A stretch of 49,823 nucleotides of DNA from an uncultured Bacteroidales bacterium (GCA_946186495.1 CAMHNQ010000016.1:1-49823); one strand, 5' to 3'. Positions 22,004 through 32,151 are shown, numbered from the stretch's first letter. Numbers and translations: made by a program. Notes: a model not told the origin generated them from the sequence alone.

Positions 22004-22990
22004 ATGAAAATAGCCCTTGTTGGAGCCACCGGATTGGTCGGTGGAGTTATGCTTAAAGTGTTGGTAGAAAGAGGTTTCGACGATTGCGAGTTGATTCCTG
22101 CCGCTTCGTCCAAATCGGTCGGGAAAACGGTCATGTTCGGCGGCCGCGAGGTGGAGGTGGTTTCTGTTGACGCAGCCATCGCCCGCCATCCTGACTTTGC
22201 CATATTCTCGGCAGGCAGTGCGGCGTCATTGGAGTTCGCTCCCAGATTCGCCGCTGTCGGCACAGTGGTCATAGACAATTCGGCCGCCTGGCGGGACGAC
22301 CCGAAAATTCCCCTGGTGGTGCCTGAGGTCAACGGGGAGGTCATCACCCCGGAGGATAAGATTATCGCCAACCCGAACTGCTCCACAATCCAGATGGTGA
22401 TGGCGTTGGCGCCGCTGCACAAACGGTTCGGCATCAAGCGCTTGGTGGTCGCCACGTACCAGTCCATTACCGGTACAGGCAAAAAAGCCGTTGACCAGCT
22501 GATGTGCGAGCGCGCGGGGCTTCCCTACGACCCGGCGTATCCGCATCCTATTGATATGAACCTTTTCCCTCATGGTGGCTCTTTTTTGGAAAACGGCTAC
22601 ACCACGGAAGAGATGAAACTTCTGAAAGAAACGCGTAAGATATTGAGAGATAATGATATCCAGGTCACCTCCACGGTGGTTCGCGTCCCAGTTACGGGCG
22701 GACATTCCGAGGCGGTGAACGTGGAACTCAGGGAAGAGTACGACCTCGCGGAGGTTTACGAATTGCTGAATGCCATGCCGGGCGTGAAAGTATTGGACGC
22801 ACCTGCCGAAAACATCTATCCTATGCCCAAATTCGCCGAAGGGCAGGACGATGTGTTCGTGGGCCGTGTCCGGCGCGACTTCTCGCAGCCTAATTCCTTG
22901 AACCTTTGGATTGTGGCCGACAATCTCAGGAAAGGAGCCGCAACCAATGCCGTGCAAATCATGCAGTATCTTCTGCAGCGCGGCGAATAG
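22004..22990 (+). CDS. asd: Aspartate-semialdehyde dehydrogenase
   Basis: A 328-residue enzyme that reduces aspartyl phosphate to aspartate semialdehyde, the branch point to lysine/diaminopimelate, threonine and methionine. It has the N-terminal [11 protein letters not shown] nucleotide loop, the catalytic cysteine in [11 protein letters not shown], the SITGTGKKA segment and the [13 protein letters not shown] substrate motif with the catalytic histidine. The length is normal. It shares the pathway with dapB at 15.3 kb. uvrA follows after 53 bp on the same strand. Confidence 0.96.
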   Translation: MKIALVGATGLVGGVMLKVLVERGFDDCELIPAASSKSVGKTVMFGGREVEVVSVDAAIARHPDFAIFSAGSAASLEFAPRFAAVGTVVIDNSAAWRDDPKIPLVVPEVNGEVITPEDKIIANPNCSTIQMVMALAPLHKRFGIKRLVVATYQSITGTGKKAVDQLMCERAGLPYDPAYPHPIDMNLFPHGGSFLENGYTTEEMKLLKETRKILRDNDIQVTSTVVRVPVTGGHSEAVNVELREEYDLAEVYELLNAMPGVKVLDAPAENIYPMPKFAEGQDDVFVGRVRRDFSQPNSLNLWIVADNLRKGAATNAVQIMQYLLQRGE

Positions 22991-23043
22991 CGTTGCTTTT
23001 GGGAGTCTTTGAAATATTGGTGTTAGAATTGTGACAGAGGATT

Positions 23044-25881
23044 GTGAAAGATAAGAAGATATCTATACGAGGCGCGAAGGTCAATAACCTGAAGAACATT
23101 GATTTAGACATTCCGCGCAATAAGTTTGTGGTCATCACGGGGCTTTCCGGTTCCGGAAAGTCGTCGTTGGCGTTTGACACGCTCTATGCCGAGGGGCAAC
23201 GTCGCTATGTGGAGAGCCTGAGTTCTTACGCCCGCCAGTTCATGGGGCGTATGCGCAAGCCCGACGTGAAGTCGGTCACCGGCATCCCGCCGGCCATAGC
23301 CATTGAACAGCAGATACTTTCGCGCAACCCTCGCTCCACAGTGGGTACGGTCACCGAGATATACGAGTATCTGAAGCTGCTCTTCGCCCGCATCGGCCAC
23401 ACGTTCTCCCCCGTGAGCGGCTTGGAGGTCCAACGCCATGATGTGAAGGATGTGCTTCGCTATATTATGGAGACCCCACCCAATGTCAAGGTATATGTGC
23501 TGACCGCCGTGGTGATTCCCGAAGGACGGTCGTTGGGCGACCAGCTCCAAATCCTGCGGCAACAGGGTTTCAATCGCATGGTGTATGAACAAAAACTTCT
23601 TGACATCGACGATGTTGTGAAGGATTCCGCTCATATTGCCCCCGAAAACCTGTATATCATGATCGACCGTTTCAAGTCCGACAATCTGGCGGCGCAACAG
23701 TCTCGGGTGACCGATGCCGTGAATGTCGCCTTCTCAGAGGGGAAGGGAGTCTGTGTGGTGCTGCGTGAGGGCAAATCCGTCGAACTGAAGTCGTTCAGCA
23801 ATTTTTTCGAGGCCGATGGCATGACGTTTGAGGAACCGTCGGTGAACATGTTCAGCTTCAACAACCCCTATGGCGCGTGTCCCACCTGTTCGGGGACGGG
23901 CATGATAGAGGGCGTGAACCCCGACTTGATTTTCCCCGACAGGTCGCTGTCGGTGGCGGAGGATGCGGTGGCCTGTTGGCACGGGGAGGTGATGAGCGAG
24001 TGGAAACGCCATTTCATCCGTTATGCCACCAAACTCGATTTCCCGGTGCATCGCGCCATAGACGATTTGTCGGAAGAGGAGTATAACCTGCTGTGGTATG
24101 GTGACAAAAAGCACAATGTGTACGGCATAGTGCAGTTTTTCGAGTTTGTGGCAGCCAACACGTACAAAATCCAGTACCGCGTGATGCAGTCTCGCTATCG
24201 CGGCCGGGAACTGTGCCCGGAATGCCGGGGAAACCGCCTGCGCAAGGACGCGCAGTACGTGAAAGTCAACGGCAAGTCTATCGCCGAACTGCAGAACATG
24301 CCCGTCTCGGAACTTAAAGTGTTTTTCGAGAACTTCCAGTACCAAAATGACAATGAAAAGGAAATCGCCAAGATCCTCATGCGGGAACTGACCACCCGTA
24401 TAGGCCTGTTGGACGAGGTGGGACTCGGATACCTGACCCTCGACCGCAATTGCTCGACCTTGTCGGGCGGGGAGTCGCAGCGTATCAACCTGGCCACCTC
24501 CTTGGGCAGCAGTCTCGTGGGGTCGCTCTACATCCTTGACGAGCCCAGCATAGGCCTTCATCCCCGTGACACACAGAACCTTATCAATGTGCTGAAACGC
24601 CTGCGCGACATCGGCAACACAGTCGTCGTGGTGGAACATGACGAGGCCATCATCAAAGCGGCCGACTATATCGTCGACATTGGCCCGAAGGCGGGCCAGT
24701 TCGGGGGCGAGGTGGTGTTTGCAGGCACGTTCGGGAAACTTTTGCAGCAGAAAAAGAACCTGACAGCCAGCTATTTGCGTGGTATGGAATCATTGGCCGA
24801 CGGGAAGGACGTGATGCGCATCCCCTTACCGCAGAGCCGCAGGAAATGGCGGAACTGTGTGGAGGTGATTGGGGCCAAGGAACACAATCTGAAGAATGTG
24901 GATGTTCGCATCCCGTTGGAGTGCTTCACGGTGGTGACCGGCGTGAGCGGCTCGGGAAAGAGCACCTTAGTCACCGACATCGTCTATCCGGCTGTTGCCC
25001 GAATGCTGGGCGACAGTGGCGTGCCCAAACCCGGCCGGCACAAGGGCGTTAACGCAGATTTGGGCAAGGTGTCGGGCGTGGTAATGGTCAATCAAGATGC
25101 GATAGGTCGATCGACGCGCTCAAATCCAGCTACCTATCTGAAGATTTTTGACTATATCCGGGATTTGTTCGCATCGCAGCCCCTCGCCAAGCAACGCAAC
25201 TACAAGTCCGGATTCTTCTCCTTCAACGTGGCTGGCGGCCGTTGTGAAGAGTGTGAGGGTGAGGGAATCATCCATATCAACATGCAGTTCATGGCCGATG
25301 TGGAGATGACCTGCCCGTCTTGCCAGGGCAAGCGTTTTCGCGACGATGCGCTGGACATCAAGGTTGACGGCCGCGACATTAACGATGTGCTGAACATGAC
25401 GGTGAACGAAGCCGTTGACTTCTTCAATTCCCTGACCCCTAACGACATCACGGCCAATATATTGAAGCGGCTTCATCCGTTGCAGGACGTCGGTTTGGAG
25501 TATCTGGTGCTGGGGCAGCCATCCTCGACCTTGTCGGGTGGCGAGGCGCAGCGTGTCAAGTTGGCCAACTTTTTGGCTCAAGACGACGAAAAACAGAACA
25601 AGCTGTTCATCTTTGACGAGCCAACCACAGGGTTGCATTTCCACGATATCCATAAGCTCTACGATGCATTCAACCACCTGATTGAGCATGGAAACAGCGT
25701 GCTGGTGATAGAACACAACACGGAACTGATCAAGTGCGCCGACTGGGTTATCGACCTCGGTCCGGAGGGCGGCGATGGCGGCGGAAACATCGTTTTCGCG
25801 GGCACGCCCGAGGATTTGGTGAAGTGCAGCGAGTCTTATACGGCTAAGTGGCTGAAGGATAAGCTGGAAGTAAGGGATTAG
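23044..25881 (+). CDS. uvrA: Excinuclease ABC subunit A
   Basis: A 945-residue damage-sensing ATPase of nucleotide excision repair. Two ABC modules are present: Walker [21 protein letters not shown] near residue 35 and [16 protein letters not shown] near 640, with signature motifs [12 protein letters not shown] and [12 protein letters not shown]. The zinc modules contain [22 protein letters not shown] and CPSCQGKRF cysteine pairs. The start is a GTG at 23044; no ATG fits the conserved N-terminus ([16 protein letters not shown]). Its 3' end overlaps the convergent HAD gene by 38 bp. Confidence 0.96.
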   Translation: MKDKKISIRGAKVNNLKNIDLDIPRNKFVVITGLSGSGKSSLAFDTLYAEGQRRYVESLSSYARQFMGRMRKPDVKSVTGIPPAIAIEQQILSRNPRSTVGTVTEIYEYLKLLFARIGHTFSPVSGLEVQRHDVKDVLRYIMETPPNVKVYVLTAVVIPEGRSLGDQLQILRQQGFNRMVYEQKLLDIDDVVKDSAHIAPENLYIMIDRFKSDNLAAQQSRVTDAVNVAFSEGKGVCVVLREGKSVELKSFSNFFEADGMTFEEPSVNMFSFNNPYGACPTCSGTGMIEGVNPDLIFPDRSLSVAEDAVACWHGEVMSEWKRHFIRYATKLDFPVHRAIDDLSEEEYNLLWYGDKKHNVYGIVQFFEFVAANTYKIQYRVMQSRYRGRELCPECRGNRLRKDAQYVKVNGKSIAELQNMPVSELKVFFENFQYQNDNEKEIAKILMRELTTRIGLLDEVGLGYLTLDRNCSTLSGGESQRINLATSLGSSLVGSLYILDEPSIGLHPRDTQNLINVLKRLRDIGNTVVVVEHDEAIIKAADYIVDIGPKAGQFGGEVVFAGTFGKLLQQKKNLTASYLRGMESLADGKDVMRIPLPQSRRKWRNCVEVIGAKEHNLKNVDVRIPLECFTVVTGVSGSGKSTLVTDIVYPAVARMLGDSGVPKPGRHKGVNADLGKVSGVVMVNQDAIGRSTRSNPATYLKIFDYIRDLFASQPLAKQRNYKSGFFSFNVAGGRCEECEGEGIIHINMQFMADVEMTCPSCQGKRFRDDALDIKVDGRDINDVLNMTVNEAVDFFNSLTPNDITANILKRLHPLQDVGLEYLVLGQPSSTLSGGEAQRVKLANFLAQDDEKQNKLFIFDEPTTGLHFHDIHKLYDAFNHLIEHGNSVLVIEHNTELIKCADWVIDLGPEGGDGGGNIVFAGTPEDLVKCSESYTAKWLKDKLEVRD

Positions 25882-26500
25882 GCGCGTCGAAGAGGGAGAG
25901 TCCCTCATTTGTCGCAACATGTATTGTACGGATTCCGAGGGATTCCGCCGCTTCGGTGTTGCGCTCGCTGTCGTCAATGAAGAGCAACTGTTCGGGCGCG
26001 ATCCCCTCGCAGCGGAGCACATACTCGTATATCTCCCTTGACGGTTTGAGCATCTTGCACCGGAAACTGACGTAGAGGCTGTCGAAGTAGTCGCGGATGT
26101 TGTGCCCGTGTCCGTCAAAAGCCTCGCTTTCGGCCCAATCGAAGAAAAACGGGTTTGTGTTTGAGAGCAGGCACACTTTGTAGCCTTCCTGTCGTAGCCG
26201 TTTGAGAATGTCGAAGTGTCGCTTTGGGATGCCTTTCAGGTAGCCGAGCCATGCGTATCGGCACTCCTCGTAAGAGAGCTGCCTGCCGATGATTCGGCTG
26301 AGCTCCGCCACAAACTCCTCTGCGGTGATTTGTCCGCCTTCCAGCTTGCCGAAGAGCCCCTGTTGGTGGTAAGGGTTCAGAAATTCGCGGGCATCGGCGA
26401 CTCCGATCTCCTCGAAGCGCCTCACTGCCTGCTCGTGGTCAATGTGCAGCACAACGCCGCCCATGTCTAAGGCGATGTGGGTGATTTCGTCTAATCTCAT
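25844..26500 (-). CDS. HAD-superfamily phosphatase (YihX-like)
   Basis: A 218-residue hydrolase of HAD subfamily IA. Motif I is ALDMGGVVLHID with the nucleophile aspartate; the usual second aspartate is replaced by glycine, as is common in the YihX branch. Motif II is LLSNTNPFF, a lysine lies in CKMLKPSREIY, and motif IV is LLFIDDSERN. YihX-like enzymes remove phosphate from sugar phosphates, but the substrate is not predictable here. Its final codons overlap the end of uvrA on the other strand. Confidence 0.88.
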   Translation of the reverse strand: MRLDEITHIALDMGGVVLHIDHEQAVRRFEEIGVADAREFLNPYHQQGLFGKLEGGQITAEEFVAELSRIIGRQLSYEECRYAWLGYLKGIPKRHFDILKRLRQEGYKVCLLSNTNPFFFDWAESEAFDGHGHNIRDYFDSLYVSFRCKMLKPSREIYEYVLRCEGIAPEQLLFIDDSERNTEAAESLGIRTIHVATNEGLSLFDAPNPLLPAYPSAT

Positions 26501-26519
26501 TCCGATAATTTTATGACGG

Positions 26520-26527
26520 CAAAGGTA
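26520..26527 (-). promoter_or_regulatory. Promoter -7 box (TACCTTTG) of the HAD gene
   Basis: TACCTTTG on the minus strand, 20 bp upstream of the ATG at 26500. It lies between the argF terminator and the HAD gene. Confidence 0.6.
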
Positions 26528-26560
26528 CGAAAAATTCCGGGAAGGGTTAACGGGATCGCA

Positions 26561-26598
26561 GCAAAAAAAAAACGGCCGCGTCTTTGCGGCCGTTTTCG
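26561..26598 (-). terminator. Rho-independent terminator of argF
   Basis: AACGGCCGC (26571-26579), a 6-nt loop and GCGGCCGTT (26586-26594) form a perfect 9-bp stem. On the minus strand it is followed by a run of T (complement of 26563-26570), fitting termination of argF transcripts. Confidence 0.92.
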
Positions 26599-26617
26599 AT
26601 TACAAAGCCAGTTAGGA

Positions 26618-27619
26618 TTAGTCGCCGAGAGTGGCCACCATGACCGCTTTGATAGTGTGCATACGGTTCTCGGCCTCGTCAAACACGATGGAGTTTTCGG
26701 ACTCGAAGACGTCCTCGGTGACTTCGATGCCGTCTAAGCCGAACTGTTTGTTGACGTCGCGGCCGACCTGCGTCTCGAGGTTGTGGTAGGCGGGCAGGCA
26801 GTGCATGAACTTGCACTTCGGGTTGCCGGTGAGGGCCATCATCTCCTTGTTGACCTGGTAGGGTTTGAGCAGTTTGATGCGTTCTTCCCAGACCTCGACG
26901 GGTTCGCCCATGGAGACCCACACGTCGGTGTAGAGGAAGTCGCAGCCTTTCACGCCCTTCTTCACGTCGTCGGTGACGGTCACCTTGGCGCCGGTCTGTT
27001 TGGCGATTTCCTGGCACTGTTTCACGAGGGCCTTGTCGGGCTGGAGGGCCTTGGGGGCGACGATGCGCACGTCCATGCCCATCTTCGCGCCGCCGACCAT
27101 CAGGGAGTTGCCCATGTTGAAGCGGGCGTCGCCGAGGTAGGCGTAGGTCACCTGGTTGAGGGGTTTGTCAACATGTTCGCTCATGGTGAGGAAGTCGGCG
27201 AGCACCTGGGTGGGGTGGAACTCGTTGGTGAGGCCGTTCCAGACGGGGACGCCGGCGTATTCGGCCAGTTTCTCCACGGTGGCCTGGGCGAAGCCGCGGT
27301 ATTCGATGCCGTCGAACATGCGTCCGAGCACGCGGGCGGTGTCCTCCATGGACTCCTTCACGCCGATCTGTGAACCGGTGGGTCCGAGGTAGGTCACGTG
27401 TGCGCCTTGGTCGTAGGCGGCCACCTCGAAGGCGCAGCGGGTGCGCGTGGAGGTCTTCTCGAAAATCAGGGCGATGTTCTTGCCCTTCAGACGGGGTTGC
27501 TCCGTGCCGGCGTATTTCGCGCGCTTCAGGTCGCGGGCCAGGTCAAGCATGAATTGGATTTCCGTCGGAGTGAAGTCCAACAGTTTCAGGAAGCTTCTGT
27601 TTCTCAAATTGAATGCCAT
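26618..27619 (-). CDS. argF: Ornithine carbamoyltransferase
   Basis: A 333-residue enzyme that joins carbamoyl phosphate and ornithine to citrulline, or runs in reverse in the arginine deiminase pathway. The carbamoyl-phosphate loop STRTR (residues 57-61), the HPTQVLAD motif and the ornithine-binding HCLPAYH motif near 273 are all present. The length and the [20 protein letters not shown] stretch resemble both ArgF and catabolic ArcB proteins. No other arginine genes are adjacent, so the direction in the cell cannot be decided. It has its own promoter and terminator. Confidence 0.94.
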   Translation of the reverse strand: MAFNLRNRSFLKLLDFTPTEIQFMLDLARDLKRAKYAGTEQPRLKGKNIALIFEKTSTRTRCAFEVAAYDQGAHVTYLGPTGSQIGVKESMEDTARVLGRMFDGIEYRGFAQATVEKLAEYAGVPVWNGLTNEFHPTQVLADFLTMSEHVDKPLNQVTYAYLGDARFNMGNSLMVGGAKMGMDVRIVAPKALQPDKALVKQCQEIAKQTGAKVTVTDDVKKGVKGCDFLYTDVWVSMGEPVEVWEERIKLLKPYQVNKEMMALTGNPKCKFMHCLPAYHNLETQVGRDVNKQFGLDGIEVTEDVFESENSIVFDEAENRMHTIKAVMVATLGD

Positions 27620-27655
27620 ATTCTATAATGTATTTGTGATGAATTTTTTCGGCCG

Positions 27656-27663
27656 CAAAAGTA
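27656..27663 (-). promoter_or_regulatory. Promoter -7 box (TACTTTTG) of argF
   Basis: TACTTTTG on the minus strand, 37 bp upstream of the argF ATG. No arginine-repressor operator was recognised. Confidence 0.62.
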
Positions 27664-27703
27664 CAAAAAAAACGGTTACGAGCGTGTCGCTTTATCCGTT
27701 TCG

Positions 27704-29254
27704 TCACACCACCGCCTCGAAGATCCGTTTCCCGTTCCACTCGATCCATTGCGGCTCTTTCTCCTCCTTGTTCTTCGAGAAGTCGAACGTGACGAGGTAG
27801 CCCTCGTCCTTGCCGCGGGTGGCGAGGTACTCCGACAGCTGGTCGCGGCCCCTTTGCTCGTACTTGTCGCCGCGCCAGATTTTCAGCTCCACCACGAACT
27901 CTTCCCGCCCGTAGGTCACGATGAGGTCCATCCGGCGGTTGTCGCGGGTCTGCGGCTCCACATAGTAGAACCCCGTGCCGTTGATGATGGGCTTCAGGAA
28001 GCTGAGGAAAATCAACCTTCCCTGCCGCTCGATGAACTTCCCGTCTTCCTCACGGTATTCCTCGCGCATCAAGTCGTGGAAACGCTGCAGCACAAACTCC
28101 ATATTCAACCGCCCATCGGTCACATAGTTATAGTTTATACGCAGTTTCCCCATATCCGCAATGTTCTGCTCGGCAATGAAATAGTTGTTCAGCACCTCCT
28201 CGAAAATGATGTTATGGATGCTCACTTTCCGATTTGCATCGTATTTGATGATGCCGAACATCGTGGCGAAATCTATCACCGGGTTGTTAGGATCGTATGT
28301 GATGTTATCACCAAGAATGGAGAGGGAATAGATAAACCGTTTCAATTCAGGATATTCTTCCAAATTCCTGGTCATACTGGTGAAGAGCGTGTTTTTGTTG
28401 AATATGGTGGTTTTTGCTGCTTCCTGCACACCGTCCAGCGTCCAGTTCCGTCCCAACTCCTCGTCTATCACCTTGCAAAGTTTGCTCACCAAAAACGGAT
28501 AACCGGAGGTGTATTTGTAAATCTCCTCGCTTATCGCCTTGATGTCCATGCCCGTATGCGTGTCGTTCTCGTAGTCGCCGAGCATCTGGGCGATCTCCTC
28601 GGGGTGGAAGGTCATATCGACGTTGAAATCGGCGGCGATGTTCCACGGGGAGTTGTACTTTTTCTCTTCGTCAGGCCGGAGTTTGAGCTTGAGGTTCTTC
28701 ACGTCATACACGCCCGCGAGAATCACGCTGTGGAATGTGGAGTTCAACCCCTCCACACTACGTTGCAGATACTTGTTGCGAAGCATACCCAAGAAATTGA
28801 GGAACAGCTGGTTGTCACTGCTCTTATCCACCTCGTCAATGGTCAGAACCACCGGTTTGGGAGACTGTTTGGTGAAACGAGTTATAGTTTCCGACAACTC
28901 GTCCAAGTCTTTGGCCGTACAATCTTTCCATATATTTACCAATCCCTCTTCAATACGTCTCGGTTCCAAACGGTTAACCATTTGTCTTGCGAACATCTTG
29001 GCGAACGCGGCATGTGAGGAGAAAGCGTTATCATCAATGCCTTCGAAACTACAGTCGATAATCAAATACCGGTCCGACAATCTACGCCATATCATTTGCA
29101 ATATGGTGGTCTTCCCGTACTGCCGTGCCCGGTTGATGGTGAAGTAGTCGCCTCTGTCAATCATGGCTTCCACAGCTTTGAATCGTTTTTCTGTGTCCAC
29201 CATGTAATGCCACTCGGGGTTGCAGCTGCCTGTGACGTTGAATCTTTTTTTCAT
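27704..29254 (-). CDS. AAA-family ATPase with PD-(D/E)XK-like C-terminus
   Basis: A 516-residue protein of the AAA-like family common and often multi-copy in Bacteroidota. The N-terminal ATPase has a Walker A-like RARQYGKTTIL (about residue 45) and Walker B VVLTIDEVDK (about 140). The C-terminal part has RRMDLIVTYGREEFVVELKI, with the D...ExK spacing of a PD-(D/E)XK nuclease fold, and a GYLVTFDF strand. The start at 29254 is preferred because a TATCTTTG box at 29276-29283 overlaps an alternative upstream ATG. Its biological role is unknown; it is not next to a recognised defence operon. Confidence 0.83.
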   Translation of the reverse strand: MKKRFNVTGSCNPEWHYMVDTEKRFKAVEAMIDRGDYFTINRARQYGKTTILQMIWRRLSDRYLIIDCSFEGIDDNAFSSHAAFAKMFARQMVNRLEPRRIEEGLVNIWKDCTAKDLDELSETITRFTKQSPKPVVLTIDEVDKSSDNQLFLNFLGMLRNKYLQRSVEGLNSTFHSVILAGVYDVKNLKLKLRPDEEKKYNSPWNIAADFNVDMTFHPEEIAQMLGDYENDTHTGMDIKAISEEIYKYTSGYPFLVSKLCKVIDEELGRNWTLDGVQEAAKTTIFNKNTLFTSMTRNLEEYPELKRFIYSLSILGDNITYDPNNPVIDFATMFGIIKYDANRKVSIHNIIFEEVLNNYFIAEQNIADMGKLRINYNYVTDGRLNMEFVLQRFHDLMREEYREEDGKFIERQGRLIFLSFLKPIINGTGFYYVEPQTRDNRRMDLIVTYGREEFVVELKIWRGDKYEQRGRDQLSEYLATRGKDEGYLVTFDFSKNKEEKEPQWIEWNGKRIFEAVV

Positions 29255-29275
29255 TTCACGTGATTTATCAATCGG

Positions 29276-29283
29276 CAAAGATA
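29276..29283 (-). promoter_or_regulatory. Promoter -7 box (TATCTTTG) of the AAA-ATPase gene
   Basis: TATCTTTG on the minus strand, 21 bp before the chosen ATG at 29254. A frame beginning at 29278 would start inside the box, so this site decides the start. Confidence 0.62.
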
Positions 29284-29328
29284 CGATTTTTTTTAGTTTA
29301 GGTGGATTAGGAGATTAGGAGGATTAGG

Positions 29329-29961
29329 TCAGTCGTGGTCGCGGCGGTTCTCGCATTCGCAGATGTCGGTGAAGAGGATGTCGGTTTCGGGCAGCAGCGC
29401 CTCCATGTCTTCGTATTCCCATTTGGTGAGCGGGATCTGCCTCAAATCCAATACTTTCAGGGTTTTGCTGATGTTGGTGATGGAGTGGGGGAGGACATAC
29501 AAGGGGTTGCCCCAGGCGTCGATGGTGGAGAGCCGGTGCAGGTCCCCGATGCTTTCTGGAAGGGTCTCGATCATGTTGCGGGAAATGACCAGGGTGCGCA
29601 GCTCGGAAAGCTGTCCGAGGGTTTCGGGAAGCCGCAGCAGTTGGTTGTGGTCGAGGTTAAGGTATTGCAGTCGGGTGAGTTTGCCGATGTCCTGGTTGAG
29701 TCGGCAAAGCTTGCGCCCTTTCACCGTGAGTTCCCGTAGGTCTGTCAGGAGGAACAGCTCCTCGGGCAGAGAGTCTCTTGATTGCAGCTTGTTGATTTTC
29801 AGCCGATAAACCGTTGTCTCCGATGCCAAAGCCGCCTCAAGGGAGGTGTAGGTCTCCCCATTGTCGTCCAAAGCGTACCGCACCCCTGTATTTTGTGCGC
29901 AAACTTTTGTCAGACAAAAGATTACAGATAGAAGAAGAGTCGTCTTTCCAAAATGTTTCAT
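29329..29961 (-). CDS. Secreted leucine-rich-repeat protein
   Basis: A 210-residue protein with a signal peptide (TTLLLSVIFCLTKVCAQ) and about five leucine-rich repeats between residues 55 and 180, such as LTRLQYLNLDHNQLLRLPET and LSELRTLVISRNMIETLPES. The repeats form a curved binding surface, so a protein-interaction role outside the cytoplasm is likely, but the partner is unknown. The ATG at 29961 is chosen because a promoter-like TACTTTCG lies at 29966-29973, inside the longer frame. Heptamer-like cctaatc units follow its stop codon (29290-29328). Confidence 0.8.
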   Translation of the reverse strand: MKHFGKTTLLLSVIFCLTKVCAQNTGVRYALDDNGETYTSLEAALASETTVYRLKINKLQSRDSLPEELFLLTDLRELTVKGRKLCRLNQDIGKLTRLQYLNLDHNQLLRLPETLGQLSELRTLVISRNMIETLPESIGDLHRLSTIDAWGNPLYVLPHSITNISKTLKVLDLRQIPLTKWEYEDMEALLPETDILFTDICECENRRDHD

Positions 29962-29965
29962 GCGG

Positions 29966-30000
29966 CGAAAGTACAAAAATCTCATAAATGACTATCTTTG
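29966..30000. promoter_or_regulatory. Divergent promoters of the LRR gene and the porin gene
   Basis: 29966-29973 reads TACTTTCG on the minus strand, one mismatch from TAnnTTTG, facing the LRR gene. 29993-30000 reads TATCTTTG on the plus strand, 43 bp before the porin ATG at 30044. Confidence 0.55.
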
Positions 30001-30043
30001 CAAAAAGAAATAGAAATTATTTTGTTGGTATAAAACATTGAGT

Positions 30044-31210
30044 ATGAAATTTATGTGTGGAAAAATCTCTTCTTGTTCCGCGCCGTTTTGCGGGTTGACT
30101 CTTCTGTTTTTTCTGATATCTTCCATGGGGTCGCTATCGGCTCAGACGGATACTTTGTCGAAGAATCCGAAACCGCAGCGGGAATGGAAACTCAGCGACT
30201 ATCTGCAGGTTCACGGGTTTGTTGACGCGCAATACGGATACGACATGCAGCGCCTGAACGATGGGCAGTTCTCCCGGAACAGCGTCTTTATGGTCCGTCG
30301 CGCACGTTTCGACTTTACCGGGAACCTCCACCCGATGATTGATTTCCGTTTACAGGCCGACATGGCCTTTTCCCCGCGACTGTTGGATGCCTGGCTCCGC
30401 GTGAAATTCTGCAAGTACGCCCATCTGTGGATTGGCCAAATCAAGACCCCCTATACGATGGATAATTTCTATTCCCCTTTGAATCTTGAGTTTGTGGAAC
30501 TCTCCCAGTCGGTGGCGGCTTTGGCTGGCTTCAACGACATCTCCGGGAACCCGGATTTCGCCAACGGGCTCGAGATTGGCGCGATGCTCTCCGGCACGCT
30601 GGTGGATTTCGAGCGCGGGGGTGAGCGTTTGCCGATTCTGAACTACTATGTCGGCATTTTCGGCGGCAGTGGCATCAACATAAGGAAAGACAACCTGAGC
30701 AAGGATTTTTCCGCGCGCGTTGACTTCTTCCCCTTCGTGAAGGATTTCCGCCTCTCCGGGTCCGTCTATCTCGGCAACTACAAGCTGTCCACGGGCGGTG
30801 ATGCGCCGAGAAACCGTTATTCGGGAGGTGTGGAGTATATGGGCAAGCATCTGACGTTGCGTGCCGAATATCTGCAAGGTGTCACCGGGATAAGGAATCC
30901 GGACCTTTTGTCGCCGGATACAGTGTATAGGGTTAACACACAAGGGGTTTACGCGTTTGTGGGCTACTGGTTCTACATGGGCTGGGGGAGGAAGAGTGCC
31001 GCCGTGCAACGCCTGCGCCCCCTGTTCCGTTACGACTACTATCTCCGTGACTTGCAGGACCCCTCGACGACCGCCCATTACTACTCCTTCGACCTGGAGT
31101 GGTGGCCTGAGCCTCATGTGAGGGTCCACCTCGACTACACTCTCCAGCAGCGCAAAGCTTACAGGCATTTGGGGCATTCATTCGCGGCCAAGGTGTCCGT
31201 CTGTTTCTGA
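30044..31210 (+). CDS. Phosphate-selective porin (OprP/OprO-like)
   Basis: A 388-residue outer-membrane beta-barrel protein with a signal peptide (LTLLFFLISSMGSLSAQ). The mature part begins with YLQVHGFVDAQYGYD and has VRRARFDFTGNLHPMIDFRL, WIGQIKTPYTMDNFYSP and SARVDFFPF, all typical of the OprP/OprO porin family, and ends in an aromatic residue (AAKVSVCF), the outer-membrane assembly signal. The family passes anions such as phosphate, but specificity is not certain. An in-frame TTG lies two codons upstream; the ATG at 30044 is preferred. Confidence 0.88.
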   Translation: MKFMCGKISSCSAPFCGLTLLFFLISSMGSLSAQTDTLSKNPKPQREWKLSDYLQVHGFVDAQYGYDMQRLNDGQFSRNSVFMVRRARFDFTGNLHPMIDFRLQADMAFSPRLLDAWLRVKFCKYAHLWIGQIKTPYTMDNFYSPLNLEFVELSQSVAALAGFNDISGNPDFANGLEIGAMLSGTLVDFERGGERLPILNYYVGIFGGSGINIRKDNLSKDFSARVDFFPFVKDFRLSGSVYLGNYKLSTGGDAPRNRYSGGVEYMGKHLTLRAEYLQGVTGIRNPDLLSPDTVYRVNTQGVYAFVGYWFYMGWGRKSAAVQRLRPLFRYDYYLRDLQDPSTTAHYYSFDLEWWPEPHVRVHLDYTLQQRKAYRHLGHSFAAKVSVCF

Positions 31211-31215
31211 AAGGA

Positions 31216-31241
31216 CAAAAAAAACGCGCCATATTAGCGCG
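31216..31241 (-). terminator. Terminator of the DUF2795 gene
   Basis: On the minus strand CGCGC, TAATATG, GCGCG forms a short hairpin followed by eight T. It ends the minus-strand DUF2795 transcript just beyond the convergent porin stop codon. Confidence 0.75.
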
Positions 31242-31292
31242 CTACGGTACGGGTTTTTAAGATATTTTGGTGAATGAATTGCCTAAAGAGTA

Positions 31293-31514
31293 CTAATATT
31301 CGTCTTCGTTGAAGAAGAAATCTTCCTTGGAAGGATAGTCAGGCCAAATGTCTTCGATTGAATCGTAGGTTTCGCCTTCGTCATCAATTTCCTGAAGGTT
31401 TTCAATAACCTCCATGGGAGCTCCGGATCGGATAGCATAGTCTAACAGTTCGTCGCGGGTTGCCGGCCAGGGGGCATCCTCTAATCGGGTGGCTAATTCT
31501 AATGTCCAATACAT
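31293..31514 (-). CDS. DUF2795 small acidic protein
   Basis: A 73-residue protein. The start (MYWTLELATRLEDAPWPATR) and the helix-rich DELLDYAIRSGAPMEVIENL segment match the DUF2795 family widespread in Bacteroidota; the tail is strongly acidic (SKEDFFFNEDEY). Its function is unknown. It is a single-gene unit with a clear promoter at 31552-31559 and a terminator. Confidence 0.85.
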   Translation of the reverse strand: MYWTLELATRLEDAPWPATRDELLDYAIRSGAPMEVIENLQEIDDEGETYDSIEDIWPDYPSKEDFFFNEDEY

Positions 31515-31551
31515 AGTTTTGCGGTTTATTAATGGGTTATTTTTTAGCGCG

Positions 31552-31559
31552 CAAAAGTA
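31552..31559 (-). promoter_or_regulatory. Promoter -7 box (TACTTTTG) of the DUF2795 gene
   Basis: TACTTTTG on the minus strand, 38 bp upstream of the ATG at 31514. Confidence 0.62.
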
Positions 31560-31598
31560 TAATATAAAACTGAAAAAGTCAAGTGTTTTGGGAAAAAA

Positions 31599-32141
31599 TT
31601 ATTTCGTTGATTGATAGAGAGTTTCTGATATTTTTTCTTTTTTGTGGAAAAATCGGGCCAAAATAAAGAAATAATCGGACAGTCTGTTCAGCAAAACTTG
31701 CACATTCAAGTAGGCCTCGTTTTCCTGCAGCAGGGCTACCACATAACGTTCGGCGCGCCGGCAGACAGTGCGGCAGACGTGGATGTCGGCGATAGTTCTG
31801 CTGCCTTGCGGGAGGATGAATCCTCGCATGGGCTCAAGTTCGGCACTGATGCGGTCTATCTCCCGCTCAATCTCGGCCGTGAACGCGGATAGCTGTTCCG
31901 CCTTCCAGTACTTTTCCCAGTCGCCGACCGGGGTGGCCAACATGCCTCCCACCACGAAGAGTTCGTTTTGCACTTTTGTCAGAAAATCTTCCGAAATCTG
32001 CGAAATCACGACCCCAATAAAGCTGTTCAACTCGTCTATTGTGCCGTATGCATGCAGTAGATTGTCACATTTTGAAATACGTGAACCATCTGATAATGAA
32101 GTGGTTCCATTGTCTCCTGTACGTGTATAAATTTTCATCAT
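31599..32141 (-). CDS. Cob(I)alamin adenosyltransferase, PduO type
   Basis: A 180-residue enzyme that transfers the adenosyl group of ATP to reduced corrinoid, making adenosylcobalamin. It begins with the ATP-binding KIYTRTGDNGTTSLSDGSR motif, then has YGTIDELNSFIGV and FILPQGS, followed by CRTVCRRAER with the conserved arginines. Normal length for the PduO family. Its product would serve B12-dependent enzymes such as methylmalonyl-CoA mutase, which are not in this window. Two adjacent ATG codons (32141 and 32138) are possible starts. Confidence 0.92.
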   Translation of the reverse strand: MMKIYTRTGDNGTTSLSDGSRISKCDNLLHAYGTIDELNSFIGVVISQISEDFLTKVQNELFVVGGMLATPVGDWEKYWKAEQLSAFTAEIEREIDRISAELEPMRGFILPQGSRTIADIHVCRTVCRRAERYVVALLQENEAYLNVQVLLNRLSDYFFILARFFHKKEKISETLYQSTK

Positions 32142-32151
32142 TTTTTTTTTG

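Noticed and set aside
22991..23043. Separate promoter for uvrA
   Set aside because: No TAnnTTTG box at a plausible distance was found in the 53-bp gap; co-transcription with asd is more likely.
27749..29017. 422-codon frame antisense to the AAA-ATPase gene
   Set aside because: No domain, promoter or start context; the opposite strand has Walker motifs and a promoter box.
29252..29267. Possible parS site (core TTTCACGTGA)
   Set aside because: Only about 11 of 16 positions match the parS consensus, the flanks break the palindrome, and it lies in the start of the AAA-ATPase gene far from parAB.
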